A stretch of DNA of 64,000 bases from Plantago elongata. Lineage: Eukaryota; Streptophyta; Magnoliopsida; Lamiales; Plantaginaceae. The DNA is taken from the NCBI GenBank assembly GCA_036897095.1, contig JAYMSP010000241.1:1-64000 (forward strand). Reading direction: 5' to 3'. Made by a program: the position numbers and the translations under genes. Position 1 is the stretch's first letter; the number at the start of each line of letters is the position of its first letter. The notes beneath the pieces are model-generated. The model saw nothing but the letters and a program-made list of their open reading frames with translations, did no database searches and was not told the origin of the DNA. Of the stretch, positions 33,550-46,439 are shown in pieces.

Positions 33550-35653
33550 CTTGGTAACAGGCATCACCTTCTCTATCATTTGTTAGTTTACGTTTTTTTC
33601 TTCAGTCTTTTTTTTTTTTTGGTTGGATACCTTGAAGGATTAAAGAAAAGGAACAAAGATGTTGTAGCTTTATATAGTCATGCGATTGGTAGCATTTTAG
33701 TTCTACATACAGAATGATACAGGCTATGCACTCCTGATTAGATTGTAACCTCTGGGAAATTATCTTATACTACGACAAAATTTCGTTACAATCTTTGTGG
33801 TGTTGTTATGGTAATCAGATAAGCATAGTTTTTCAATAATTATCATTCTATGTTGGCACACAAACCAGGCGCATAGCATAGTTATTTTCTTTTAATGATG
33901 AGGCTGTTCGTCATGACTGCTTTAATCTATACCTAGTGATCCTTTAGCAAATGGAGGAATTGTCACAACGTTCCTTGCCTGAGGAGGGTGTCGAAATTGG
34001 CTAATGTGTATCTGCTCATTGAGAACATAATTTTATTTTTTGTGGCAGTTTGTAATCACATTTCCATGTCAATGTTTTGTATCTATAGTTGTTTAACTGC
34101 GATGTTTAATTAGGTTATCCGCTGGTGGAGAAATGCGTAGTTTCAGCCAGCTTTGTAATATTGCACTGGCTCATCTTGTTAGTATATACACTAATCTGGT
34201 AACTCATTTCTGGTTGTAAAGTATGTTTTCATCTATGTAATTGTATTTGTATGCATGTGTTTCTGTGTAAATTCATGTGTATCGTATCAACCAACCCCCA
34301 CACACGCTGTTATCCATCATTTGCAGTTACTGAATTACCAGTAGGTAATGAGAGCTGCAGATCTCCTACCACTTCATTCATTGTTCGTACATCGCCCCAC
34401 ACTTTCTGTCATCCATCATAGAACATCGATTCGGAATAATTTTCCAGTTAAACTCAAGCTACTTAACCTGCAGTTTAAGGCAACTGTACAGTATCCCTCA
34501 TAATCTTAATCATCAATAATGCTTCTACGTCAAAATCTTGTTACGCTTTGATGTAAACTAGGCAATAATTAGCGGAGAACTGGAAATAATAGTTGTGGTC
34601 CTTAGGAGGGTTGGGTCATCAATAAACACGCTTTTATAGGGGCTTGGCGCTTGATGAGGCTGGCTCTTTTAGGCATGCTTCATCACCTACCCTAATGAAA
34701 ACATGTTTGCTTTTGTTCGCATGCATTTTCGGGCTACAATGATAGAATTTTATCCCATATCAAAGTATACGAATCAATGCGTTTATACTAATTCATTTAA
34801 CAATTTGTAGCTTTCCAAAATTTATTTTTTGATATTGTAGTATATACTCGCAGTCAGGATCAAAATCAGAACATTTTAAGAACAAATGCAGATAGAAAGT
34901 CATAGTGCAACAGATACATATGTATATATGCAGAACATAAGCACTAAACTATATTCTGATTCCAGAAGAATCACATCAGATTCTTCCATGTTCTTATCCA
35001 AACTTTCTTCTTCTTTTCTTTTGCAGCCCCAGAAAAAGATTGACTTGTGAGAAAGATAGGCTGAAAATACAATAATAATGAAAGTTATTATTGCCTTTTC
35101 TTTACCAGAATTAGAATACTGTATTTTCTTAAAAAGAGGTAGTAATAAATAAAATAGAGAGATGAAGAGCTGTAAAATGTGAGGTAGGATTTCTTTGGAA
35201 GTATCTGAATGGCTATTTTATGAAATAGAAATATCCATTTTGACTTTTTTTTATTTTTTGTTCTTCTTTAGGAAATATATGTATACGTATGATAATGTAT
35301 GTAGTCTATTTATAAAATTTTATCAAATGAGTATGGTAATATGCTGAATGAAATTTACACCCACCAATGATATTATCCACAAAATATGAATTCTTGTTTT
35401 GGTGAAAATTACACATCATCAAATAATCCTCCTCTTCATGGATGATTGATATTTGATAGTGCACTTCTGTTTTGATTCTCCTATCATATTCTGATCATCC
35501 TTGTTTCTTTCTTTCTGCATTTATATTTATCTTTCATCATCCATTTTAGCAAGAGGGGTCTGATCTTTATCAGACTCTTTTTGCCTTCATTTTATTTTGT
35601 CCCTCTTCTCCTTTTTTTACAAGAGATTATTCATTTCTTGAGGGAAAGAAAAA
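33550..35653. other. Intergenic DNA between DUF7870 gene and PP2C gene
   Basis: It starts with the 3' UTR of the DUF7870 gene and ends with the PP2C leader, which is T-rich. I found no coding frame with family features and no clear transposon. Confidence 0.5.
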
Positions 35654-37480
35654 ATGGGTGCATGTTGTTCCTGTCACAAGGGCATCAGGCTCGAAAACAA
35701 TTTCTTTCACGAAGAGGATGAAGAACGAGAGCCTGAGATTGAGGATATCGTCTTGAGAGGGGATTCGGGCGCCCGCATCCAGCTCCAAGGATCCTCTAAA
35801 CATGTCTCCATGTTTAGCAAACAGGGCAAGAAAGGTCACAATCAAGATGCCATGACAGTTTGGGAGGTAACCGATAATTTTTTACACAATTATCTTCTTG
35901 ATCATTTCTATTATTATACATTTGTTTTTATTTTCAATGATTCTATAATCTCTGTTACAATCTTTGGCCAAAAGTTCTGTGTTTGTGATATGTAAATTAA
36001 TCTAAAATTTATTACTCTTAGATACTTTTTGTTTCATAATGATCAATGCAGACTTCTTGATATCATGTGTTGTTATATCAGAGTTTTTCAGGTGATAAAG
36101 ACATGGTCTTTTGTTCTGTGTTTGATGGACACGGACCATCAGGTCACAATGTTGCTCGTTACATCCGTGATTTTTTGCCAACAAAAATCTCTAAGCTGTA
36201 CAAGCAATCTAGTACAGATGGAAGAACTGGTATGTTGGATGTTATCAATGAAGATGATGACGGCACAGATTACAGGAATCCTTTTTTCTTGTCATGGAAA
36301 GCCAGATTGATCAAGTGCTTCAATGAAATGGATGATCAACTACAGGCAGATTCTTCGATTGAGAGCTATTGCAGTGGCACAACAGCAGTATCCGTTCTTA
36401 AAAAGGTACTGAACTAATAACATATTCATGGTACTTTTCAAATAAGAAGTTTCTTGTGTTCTTTTCTTTCTTTCTTTCTTTTATTCCTTAGTTGATGTGT
36501 ATTTGTTTTAGGGTGAGCACTTGATGATCTCAAACCTAGGCGACTCACGTGCGGTTCTTTGTGCAAGGGGAGAAAATGACCAAATTGTAGCCGAACAACT
36601 TACAGTTGATCTAAAGCCAAATCTTCCAAGTAAGTGTTCTCCATTCCTCTATTCTTCTGATCTGTTGTATCATGTAGTAACAATGATCCATTTAAACTTT
36701 CTCTAAGACTCTAGTATTGAAAATTATTCAGGTGAAGCGCATCGAATAAGAAGCAATCAAGGCAGAGTATTGGCAATGGAAGAGGAACCAAATGTATACC
36801 GAATTTGGATGCCTGATACAGATTCCCCTGGTCTAGCCATGGCAAGGGCTTTTGGTGATTTTTGTTTGAAAGATTACGGTCTCATATCAACGCCTGAAGT
36901 AACTTATAGAAAGCTCACGGATAGAGATGAGTTTGTTGTCTTGGCAACTGATGGGGTAAGCAAAAGTTGTAATTTCACTGATTCTGCATTTGCAAACAGG
37001 CGCATAACACTTTATGAGAGTCTTGTATGATCTCTTATGATGACAGCTAAGTAATACAGTTTCTTGACTTCATAATAGATATGGGATGTGCTATCGAATG
37101 AAGAGGTAGTAAAGCTTGTGGCATCGTCAAGAAAGCGATCCTTGGCAGCTAAACTGCTGGTAGAAAAAGCTCATAGAGCATGGAGATACAAATACCCCCT
37201 TGCCAAGATCGACGATTGTGCTGTCATATGCTTGTTCTTCAAGCGCCAAAAGCCCATCCTTACAAAATCTATCTCAGAAAAGAGCCATCTTAGCTTGAAC
37301 TACTCCGAGCTGGGGGCAAACAGCTATATCAGGAAAGTGAACACAGACGATGGATTGGACACAGTTTTGAACCTGAAGATCGATGAAAGCCCAGAGAACG
37401 GTGTGGGCACGGATGATTCCGTGCACATACGGAGGCAACGGAGGGCAGTGAGGAAATTTGTGGAGTATAGGGAAGATTAA
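35654..37480 (+). CDS. Protein phosphatase 2C, clade-E-like
   Basis: Five exons (35654-35866, 36082-36405, 36512-36629, 36732-36955, 37079-37480) give 426 residues. The N-terminus MGACCSCHKG has Gly2 with Cys4, Cys5 and Cys7, a classic N-myristoylation plus palmitoylation signal, so membrane attachment is likely. Catalytic PP2C motifs are present: GHNQDAM near 65, CSVFDGHGPSGH with the metal-binding DGHG at 86-89, SNLGDSRAVL near 187, ARAFGDFCLKD, VVLATDGIWDVLSNEE near 287-302 and KIDDCAVICLFF. These are Mg2+/Mn2+-dependent Ser/Thr phosphatases. The acylated N-terminus and PP2C core resemble Arabidopsis clade E members. The 90-residue C-terminal tail is polar and ends in a basic patch (RRQRRAVRKF). 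Confidence 0.92.
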
Positions 37481-37866
37481 TGATGTGGGATTTGAATGTT
37501 TTTTGTTATTGTTCAAAGTTTCTAAGAAAAAAACAGAACAGAACAACACATTGAGTCAAAATGCAACAAGAAATGGATGCTGCTGTGCATGGAGAAAAAT
37601 CATGCTGATGTTGTGAATTGAAACACTTTAGAATCATGAGAATCAGTGTAAGGGGCTTCAGCAAGTGCAAAAAAACCCTAATAGAAACGCCTGCTTGCAC
37701 CTGCTTCTTATATTAAAATGTGTAAATATATTACAGTAATCTGGACAGCACAAAATTTTGTTTTCATTTATAGACTTGAAGAAACAGAACAAGAAAACAC
37801 ATTGTTAGCAAATATTGTTACAAAGATATATATTGTCTATGACTATTATATTATTGTATTCATGTA

Positions 37867-38053
37867 CTCTCTCCGTTTCCAAACAATTATTTCATGTTCC
37901 TTTTATAAATGTACTACTATAAATGTCTCATTTTTATTTTTAATAACATTTTCAACTCATTTACACCTCATGTGCATTTGTCTCTAAATATTTTACATTG
38001 CACATTAAACTTCGTTAAAAAATAAAAAGTCATTTGTGCTAAAACGGAGGGAG
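37867..38053. mobile_element. Stowaway MITE
   Basis: The 187-bp element starts CTCTCTCCGTTTCC and ends AAAACGGAGGGAG, and it is flanked by TA on both sides. Inverted CTCCCTCCGT-type ends and a TA target site are typical for Stowaway (Tc1/mariner) elements. The interior is AT-rich and non-coding. Confidence 0.82.
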
Positions 38054-38059
38054 TATACG

Positions 38060-39325
38060 CAGTGTTTTTTGTTCTTTTATGTCAGCTTACTATTACGCCA
38101 TAAATCTACAGGAACTTATAAACCTAGGGAATGTGTTATAAACATTACGTGCCAGATTGTGTTGAACTCCTATTTAATTTTTCTAAAAAATTATAAATTA
38201 GTGCTACTCTCAAAAACACCAAATACATTAGTAATACATAAAAAAAAAAAAATTTCTTACAAATTAATTAAAACATTTCTATAAATCAATCATCTTGTTA
38301 ATTTTAGTAAAACATTACCTTTTTTTTATGAAATCACTCTCTTAATTACATCTAATAAAATCAACTTTTTTGTTAATAGAGATTCTCTCAGAATAAAAAT
38401 ATAAATCTCCAAAATCTGAACAACCAATTTGTAGAAAAGTTAACACTCTGTTATCTCATTCAATCTTTTCATCCAAACCAAGCATCCCATCTCTCATCGT
38501 ATCTCAAACAACATCTCATCAACATGAACACAATATACAAGAATCTTTGTATCAATATACAAAGCATCTTTGTATGTGAATAGCATAAATCAAGCATCTC
38601 ATCTCATGATTTGCTTTTTGAACTAGAGCATTACCCAACAGTGATAATAAAAACAAGCATCTCTCATAACAATCATATTCAACGAGCATCAACAGAGTGT
38701 TATTACTCACCGGAGATGCTTGCTTGATGAATTGTCGTCGAAGAAGACCGATATGATACGTTGAAAGCACTAATCAATTTATTGTGGGCTTGGGGTTACT
38801 CATCCGAGATGCCACATCGATAGATAGTTCATGATGCTTACTTATTTAATTCACAATGCTTGCTTGCTTAGCTTGCTAGAAATTCATATACTTGGGTAAC
38901 TAGTCGGAGTTGCCTGAGGGATGAATTGAATAGATGATGCTTGCCGGAAATTCATATGCTTGTTGGACGAATTAAACAGATGAAGCTTCACGTAATTGGT
39001 AAATGAAAATCAAAGAGATGCTTGCTGATTTGGGTTGATTTACCAGAGTTTAACAAAACGATTTGGATTAATTTACTGGACCGACTGGAATATGCTTGAT
39101 GAAAATTACAAAGGAATGCTTGGGAATGATGATGCTTGTTAGGTTGATTTTTAGTTGTTCCGATAATTATGTGTATTTTAATCTTTTTCTATATTTAGAT
39201 TGATTTCATATATCAATTTAGTGTACTTAAAGATGCTTAATTGAGATATATAATAGGAAATATAATCAAGAAATGAGGGTAAAGCTGGAGAAGTAGATTA
39301 ATAGGTCTTAATTTGTAGGAAAGAA
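38060..39325. other. Gene-free AT-rich DNA
   Basis: No supported gene. The part from 38450 to 39140 repeats short words such as GATGCTTG and CAAGCATC many times on both strands, which suggests local low-complexity expansion. Confidence 0.5.
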
Positions 39326-39329
39326 ACTA

Positions 39330-39800
39330 GGGTTTCTCTACGGTCGGTCAGGCAGGCTTTCGCTTTGCCTAACAACATGCAACGAATAAAAATATTAAAT
39401 TATTTATTCTGTTAATTTAAAATAATAAAATAAAACATAGGTAATTCAAACAAAATATTGTTATATTTTAAAAAATATGTTAGAAGATAAATTTAAATTT
39501 TTTATTAATATTTGTAATTTTTAATTTAAATATTAGTAAGGTGAATGGGCGATCGACTTATCGCTTTGGCGACACCCCATCACCCTTCCACCTTATAAAT
39601 ATTTAAATTAAAAAATATATAAATATTAATTAAAAAATTTAAATTTAACTTCTAAAATATTTTTTAAATTAAAATAATATCTTTTAGCAATTCTTAATTT
39701 TTATTTTAGTATTTTAAAATTTAACAGAAAAGATATGTTAATTTTTTTATTTGTTGTTTGTTTTCAGACAGGGCGAAAGCCTACCTGATCGTAAAAAGGT
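39330..39800. mobile_element. Fold-back (palindromic) MITE
   Basis: The left end CGGTCGGTCAGGCAGGCTTTC is mirrored on the right by GAAAGCCTACCTGATCG. The whole 470-bp sequence is close to an inverted repeat of two AT-rich arms around a centre, GCGATCGACTTATCGCTTTGG. The borders are approximate, because I could not find a clean target duplication. A half copy lies at 29205-29403. It could be a Mutator-type MITE, but the family is not certain. Confidence 0.65.
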
Positions 39801-40465
39801 CCAATAAATTATGTATGACTATAGTGTAATAAAATATTAGAAAACAAACTTATTTATAATTCACCCTAATTTTTTTTTCAAATTGTTCAAACCTATTACA
39901 GAATTGCGTAACAAAAGTAATATTACCTCAACCAACTGTTAGCTTGCTTGATTTTGTTTTCCTCCTCTTGCAATGAAACAATCTAGCTACAAAATGGTCT
40001 GAATTTACCACAAATCTATTGAAGCTACTATTTTGGAACAATTTTCTACCTTTTGTTGGCTAAATTTTAGTCTCGTCTTTTGATACACACAGGATAAAAT
40101 AGAGTCAGAATTTGGATTCTAGTGAAAGACCATCTTGTCAATGAATAATTGAAATGAAACCTATTATCAGTTTATTAGACCATGATGAGTTACAAACTAG
40201 CTAGCTATACAATCATACTATCACCCCTCACCAACCAGTAACCCCTCACTAACCAGTTAACCGGACAAGTCGACATGATCATGGATCCTAAATTAAATAA
40301 ATAATTAGACTTTAATTTGAAGTTCAATAAATAACTATATAAACAATTTGAAATACAATTTCAATGGAGAAAACTCAATTTTTTTTTAAAAATGCAATTT
40401 AAATTATATTTTTTCAATTCAAATCATATTACAAATAGTCACGAAATTCCATTTCTAAATGTTAA

Positions 40466-40489
40466 GACCGTCCACTGTGGTGGACGGTC
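40466..40489. repeat. Perfect GC-rich hairpin
   Basis: Ten bases GACCGTCCAC and their exact complement GTGGACGGTC are separated by TGTG. Related GC-rich phrases follow (GGCCGTGAGGTGCGG, CCACCCGCCGTGAAGGGCGG). The motif looks like the end of a PIF/Harbinger-like repeat, but no opposite terminus was found. Confidence 0.6.
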
Positions 40490-40879
40490 ATGCCTTGGCC
40501 GTGAGGTGCGGTTGCTCCTCACGACCAATTTTTTCACAGTGCCACCCGCCGTGAAGGGCGGTCGCCACTACATTTTATTTTTATTTATAGTTATATTAAT
40601 GTGAATATTGAAAATTTAGAGCGAAAAGAGACATTTTTATTTAAAATACGAGTAGAATAGTGTAACAGTACAAAATACGAACTTATACGAACAAATGGTG
40701 AAATTTAATATATAAGTAAATATATCTTCACTGGTCTCGTTTAATAGCTCTCGAAAAAATATAAATGATGGTACTTTTCTAATTTATAAATAAGTAAATA
40801 TATTAATAAATAAATAAATAAATAAAGGGGTTGGCCCCACATGGAGTCCAACCTCAAAATAGAATAAAAAATTTATTTT

Positions 40880-41945
40880 AGTACACTAGAGTGAGACACT
40901 GCCATTTTATGTGCACCAAAGTAAGAGTGACTAATTTAGGTATAATACTTCAACCACCCGTCAAATTGAGGAACTCCAATTGATTTTCCGATCAAATTGA
41001 TGACGTGGCCGATGGATATGCGATTTCCCCCCCCAAATTTAAATTTGACCTGTATTTGACTCGTATTTTTGAATTTGAAATTCAAATACGGAGAACGTGT
41101 CGCGTCCACGTTAATTCTCGGTATAACTTATGTATTATAATCATAAAATGATTTTAAAAATTATGAAAATAATTTAAAAATTATAAAAATTCATTTTAAA
41201 TTTTTTTACAAACAATAAAGAAATAAATTAAAATCGCGTTGGCTCTCATAATTTGACAGTTGACCCGTATTTTTGAAATTCAAATTGAAAACGGGACACG
41301 TGTCACTCTCTTATAATTTTTGGGTAAAAAATGTTTAATATTATTAAAAAATAATGTAAAATAAATCCAATATTTTAAAGGATATAAATTTTTAAAAATT
41401 TTATGACATATAAAATAAATAATAAAAAACAAATAAATTTAAAAAATGCGATTTGTCACAATAAAAAAAAAACTAACCACTTACATAGTTCTAAAATTCA
41501 AATGAAGGCTTATTGTAGTAAATTACGTTTTTTATTGTTTATTAATTTTATATGTAATAAAATGTAAATATATATTTTTTAAATATTTTAAAATTATGTT
41601 AAGCAATTTATACCCATAAATTAGCTAATGCGATTTTATAATTTTTATTCTTGTTTGTAAAAAAATGTAAAATGAATTATTATAGTTTTTAAAATATTTT
41701 TCATAATTTTTTAAAATTATTTTATAATCATAATACACAATTTATACCTAGAATTGACGTGGACGCGACACGTGTCTCGTATTTGAATTCCAAATACAAA
41801 AATACTAGTTTAATACGAATTGGAGGGAAAATCGCATGTCCAATTAATGACCACATCATCAATTCGATCGGAAAATTGATCGGAGTTCCTGAATTGGACG
41901 TATGGTTATAATAGAATCTCACTCTAATATACCTAAAGTAATTTT
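40880..41945. mobile_element. Long terminal-inverted-repeat element, no coding capacity
   Basis: The left arm (about 40880-41240) and right arm (about 41620-41945) are imperfect inverted copies of more than 300 bp. Matching phrases include CTAGAGTGAGA / TCTCACTCTAATA, GAGGAACTCCAATTGATTTTC / GATCGGAGTTCCTGAATTG and GTGTCGCGTCCACGT / ACGTGGACGCGACAC. The interior is AT-rich with another copy of the ACACGTGTCACTCTC word. Long arms without a transposase suggest a Mutator-like non-autonomous element. A related fragment lies at about 46960-47260. Confidence 0.7.
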
Positions 41946-42355
41946 TCATGTGGAGCAGTTACGACTGTTACAGTGGACAAATTGGTCACAACGACTGCCG
42001 CGACCGATTTCTACGAATGCTCACATTGAACATTCTAAGTGGATGGTGTACATCCCAATATGAGAGTAGGAGGCATAATGGTTTCCTTGAATACCTCTGA
42101 ATTGTTTTAATCCTTAGTTTATTTCCTGCGAAGAGTCTAAGAGAATATATGAACCTTGTGAGTAAGAATAATATACATATCCTCGTTGCGAAACAGAATT
42201 TTCAGTTGGATCTAGACTTCCAATCAAATAAATATGAGTAAAGAATTTATGGACCAAGCTAGAAAGTAGACTTATTTGTTGTTGTGGAATTATAACTAGT
42301 TAATGGCCTGTTGATATTCGAACTTGTTTATCACGGCGAACTATTGATATAAATA

Positions 42356-42627
42356 CTCCCTCTAGTCGATTAGTAACTTCCTAAGGAGTTACCTTCTCTT
42401 GGATTAAGGATAAATAGTAAAATATTAATTTGTAATTAGTATTATAATGATAAAGTTATAATTGAATGATAAAGTAAGAAAGTGATGAAAAAATGTGATG
42501 ATAAAGTAAGAAATAAATATAATAAAAAATTAATTAGTGGAGTAAAATTTTTCCTTTTTTGATATAAGAAGTTTTAACGAAAATTCAAATGAAAATAGTT
42601 AGGAAGTTATTATTGAAACAGAGAGAG
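42356..42627. mobile_element. Stowaway-like MITE
   Basis: The 272-bp element begins CTCCCTCTAGTCGATTAGTAAC and ends TATTGAAACAGAGAGAG, flanked by TA on both sides. The GGAAGTTA/TAACTTCC words near the two ends pair in inverted orientation. The interior is AT-rich. Confidence 0.75.
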
Positions 42628-43546
42628 TACAAAATTTACGAAATTCAGTCTATACCGCACTTATAGATATGTGTTTTGATAGTTATTGTAGTGGTGCATT
42701 TTCCACAATCTGGCCCCCTACCTAGTCAAGCAAGCAACCCCACCCAAGCACCAAATTCAAACACTAGAGAAATCTTAACTTTCACGAATGCCAAGAAAGC
42801 AGGCATGTTATCAGCAAACTCAGAGCAGCAGAACAGAACACAGAGCTTTCCTTTGAAAAACAAGCAACCAACCAACCATTTTACCCTTTTCCTTTCTGAA
42901 TTCAGTCCTACAGGGGCATCTCTGTCCCATGAACCAGTCCAGACACCATGCTTCTAAAGTCCTCCAATCCATGTCCCACACACCCATGCCATTCTGCACA
43001 GCTCAACCCTCTAATCATTCAAACCATTACCTTTGCCTTCATTCAAACTTACTTATCATTCGTCCGTTTCTAAACAAATGTATCGTATAAGTATGTATCA
43101 TATTCGATCTTTGACACAATTTATGAATTACATACTTATTATCACTATCATTTGATTCAAACTTTAATCTTCGTACCTAGATCTGATAGTACATTTATTT
43201 ATTCTGAGACAGGAACTACATGCTAAAAAAGTTAAACCCTTAGATAGATCATTACCACAACATTACAAATAACTTTACCCAAAGTCAATCAGCTTTCCAG
43301 TTTTCTAATCTCAATTCTCGGCTCACTAGTCACTAGTAATACAGGGATTACAATATATAATACCCATCTCATTTACATAACCAACACACACAACCTCATT
43401 ACCATTCAAGTACAGACATTCCAGAAACAAGTTACAAGACAAGCTAGTAATTCCTTTAGAAATTACTACTACAAAACATAGGGGTTGGAGGAGGAAACAA
43501 ATAAAATTCTAGTATTATTATTAGTATTATCATATTCTTGATTGCA
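42628..43546. other. Intergenic DNA downstream of the PATL6 gene
   Basis: No coding gene seen. A degenerate Stowaway-like stretch is likely at about 43057-43218: GTCCGTTTCTAAACAAATGTA at the left, with a weak inverted match GTACATTTATTTATTC at the right. The last 150 bp are the 3' UTR of the minus-strand PATL6 gene. Confidence 0.45.
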
Positions 43547-46439
43547 CTAGAATGAGGTTGATTTGCGGACCACGTATCTGTACGCAGCAACCTTACGTTT
43601 GCTGGAGGCTGAGTTGTCGACCGAGAGAACCATTTTTCCAGCTTGGCTTGCGGCAAATGAGTTGTGAATTGCCTCCTCATTGGCTCCTACTCGTCGAGGT
43701 TTCTCCACTGCAATAGTATAGCTGCCTTCAGCATTTGGGATGAATTCGGCACTGTATTCGAGGTCCCAGCCTCCAACAACAATGTCCCATGTTATTGTTG
43801 CACCACCCTATGATTGTAAGCGGAAGACAGAACTATGTTTAAGAATTTATTCTCATCTAAAATCTTGAACTTGCACATATGATATGCTAGATAGATTATG
43901 GTCAATTACATATCAATGAGATAGATATGTACAAGATGTCACTTGGACCTTGTGACTCAATTCATTCACACCTTTTGTGAAAATAATAATGAATGTATTC
44001 ACATGTATATGCAGTTTAGTGTGTCTGCCATTTCTTATAATCTAGTCCAAAGGTAGTAACTTTCATGCTTTTAGACTTTAGCCATACTTAAAATATGATT
44101 AAAATGCTAGAATTGCGTAACCAGGATACAAGGATAAAAATGAACCAACTTTACTTTGTAGTGTTATAAAAGTGACAAAAAGCCAATATGTGGTATTCTA
44201 TGTACAAAATTGTAGTATTTGAATTTTCAAGACTTTTGTCCTGGTTTAACAAACAATTCAAAATTTCCCGTAGATTCATCAACCATTCATCCCCAATATA
44301 AAGAGACAAAAAGGGTGGGGAAAAGGTCAAAATTAGGAGAGGAGTAGCATCATCATAAAGAATCATTCAACACCTCAAAATTCACCAAATATCCTTAGGT
44401 GCTGTTTCAAGTAAAACTACCAAGAAGTTAAAATTTTGGAATCTTTAGGTAAATTTCTACAATGTTGTGGCTTGTGAGTTGAACTAGTTACCTCAATGCC
44501 TTCAATTTGAATGTTAACTTTCTCCCCTCCTTTAACGGTGAACTCGGAAGCCGGTTTAGGTGGTCCGCTCAGCACATCGCTGGGTCGACTCAGTCCGCCA
44601 TACAGAACTGGAATATCTTCCGGCCTAATAAATCTGCATTGTATATCAATCAGATTTAACATAATGTATGAAATCTTGTGCAGACAGACAGTAAATTGAC
44701 GTGACATGAGCGTGTAAAATCATCAATTAGCAAACAAACAATGATAATAAAACAGAGCAGTAAGGAACAGAGCAGCACTATTTTTGCTTTGTTCCAAAAA
44801 TAGATAATCTCAAAACCCAATCTGCATTAAAGATTTTCTCACCACACCCTTTAAGTAATTGTTAAAAAGGACAAAACATCAATTATGGTTGTCTTAATAA
44901 TACCATTAACTATTAACAATCATCTTCCTCGGATACAAAACTTTTCAAAACTGGTTAGTACCAAATTGTCCAAAACAAATAGAAATGGTGTATGCAAGAA
45001 GGTTTTGTCAACGAGGTAATACACTTCCCCTCTAACAATAGGTACGGATTCGAACGGATATATCTACCATGCCGCGTGATGTAAAACAAGAAGGTTGTTC
45101 ATATGATTCAGCTCAAACATACAAATCTTGCATGATAATCTGCAAAAGTTCACTTAAAAATCAGTTCTTTAATGATCACTCACTTGTAAAGTGTCTCGGC
45201 AACATTGCCCTCCTTGGAGATGACAAATTTGCTCTTGGTCCGTTGAGTCAAAAACGGACTGAACATCGAATACAGCAAGCTAAAGTACCACGGCACATTT
45301 ATAAAGATCTGTTACATATACAATCCCAAATAATCAAACAACCAGTTGCACTATAATAAACATGATAAAAATTCAATCTTTAAACCATTCAAGAACAAAA
45401 AAAAAAAAAAAATGAAACCTTTCTTGCAACCATCTCAGGATAATTATCCTGAAACAGAGACAAAATATGATTCGACGCCACTCTCAGCTCCTTTTTCGGC
45501 ATATCCTTCAAATCCGTCACCTGAATCACAATTTCTCAGCTGGATTAGCACATTCCAATTTCCATACAAAGAAGATTCGATTTTGAATTGGAAAAGTGAT
45601 AAAGATTTGATTTTGAATTGGTTTCATCCTTGTGGATGTAAAACAGCAAAGAGAAGATTTGAATTTGAATTGGTTTCTATCCTTATGCAGTAAAAAAGGT
45701 ACTACTGGATTAATCGCTCGTATCTTTTTTTAAATAGTCGACATTGCTCTACTGGATTAGTGGCTCGAAAAGTCGAAATCAAACAAAGTACCTGAATGAT
45801 GGAGTTAACACCAGCAGGCTTAAACTGCAACATCCTAACACCTCTCTCAAGAACCTGAACTCTCCATCTCAAAAACCTCTTCAACTTATCATCATCACCA
45901 AAGAACCTCTCATACATATCCCTATCCTTGAACACACCATAAGCATTGTAACAAACAGGATGTCCATCCCTGTCACACCCCTGCATATAGGCCACAACTC
46001 CTTCAAGCTCCTTGAACCCCAGCTCCTCTTCCAACACACTCTCAGCTTCAAACTCCTTCCTCCAAGCCAGGCACTTGAGCAGCATGGACAGAGAATCCTC
46101 CACGCGAAAGTCACGCGCTCTGAGGAACTTGAGCAGGATTACATCGGCTCGTGGGTCTGCATTGTTGAGCAGGTCTATGCCCCAAATTGTGAAATTGGAC
46201 TTGTTGGTGTTGGTGTCTTCAGTTATAGAGGAGGAGGAAGAGGTGAGTTTTTGTTTGAGGAGGTGAAGGGACTTTTTCTCGGAGGTTTTGAGGTTGGAGA
46301 GGAGGTAGGTGTCTTCTTTGAAAGAGGGTGTACGGAGAGAAGTGGCTTCCATTAGAGAAGTGATGAAGGTTTTCTTGTTGTTTGGAGTTGAAGATGGTGA
46401 GAATTGTGGGGTTTTTTGGTTCATGGATTCTTCTTCCAT
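43547..46439 (-). CDS. PATL6: PATELLIN-6-like Sec14/GOLD protein
   Basis: Five exons on the minus strand (45792-46439, 45419-45520, 45184-45308, 44492-44633, 43547-43807) give 425 residues. Residues 1-95 are polar and variable. A CRAL-TRIO N-terminal helix region begins near 98 (ADVILLKFLRARDFRVEDSL), and the Sec14 lipid-binding fold follows to about 320 (GHPVCYNAYGVF at 159-170, then INVPWYFS and FLTQRTKSKFV). The C-terminal GOLD domain includes KGGEKVNIQIEGIE and TITWDIVVGGWDLEYSAEF. Patellins bind phosphoinositides and act at the plasma membrane and cell plate. The sequence closely follows Arabidopsis PATL6 as I remember it, including the short acidic N-terminus. The C-terminus ends at KSTSF. 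Orthology to PATL6 rather than PATL4 is an inference. Confidence 0.93.

Noticed and set aside
45744-46355. A 203-codon plus-strand frame
   Set aside because: It is antisense to exon 1 of PATL6, whose sense frame is a clear CRAL-TRIO protein.
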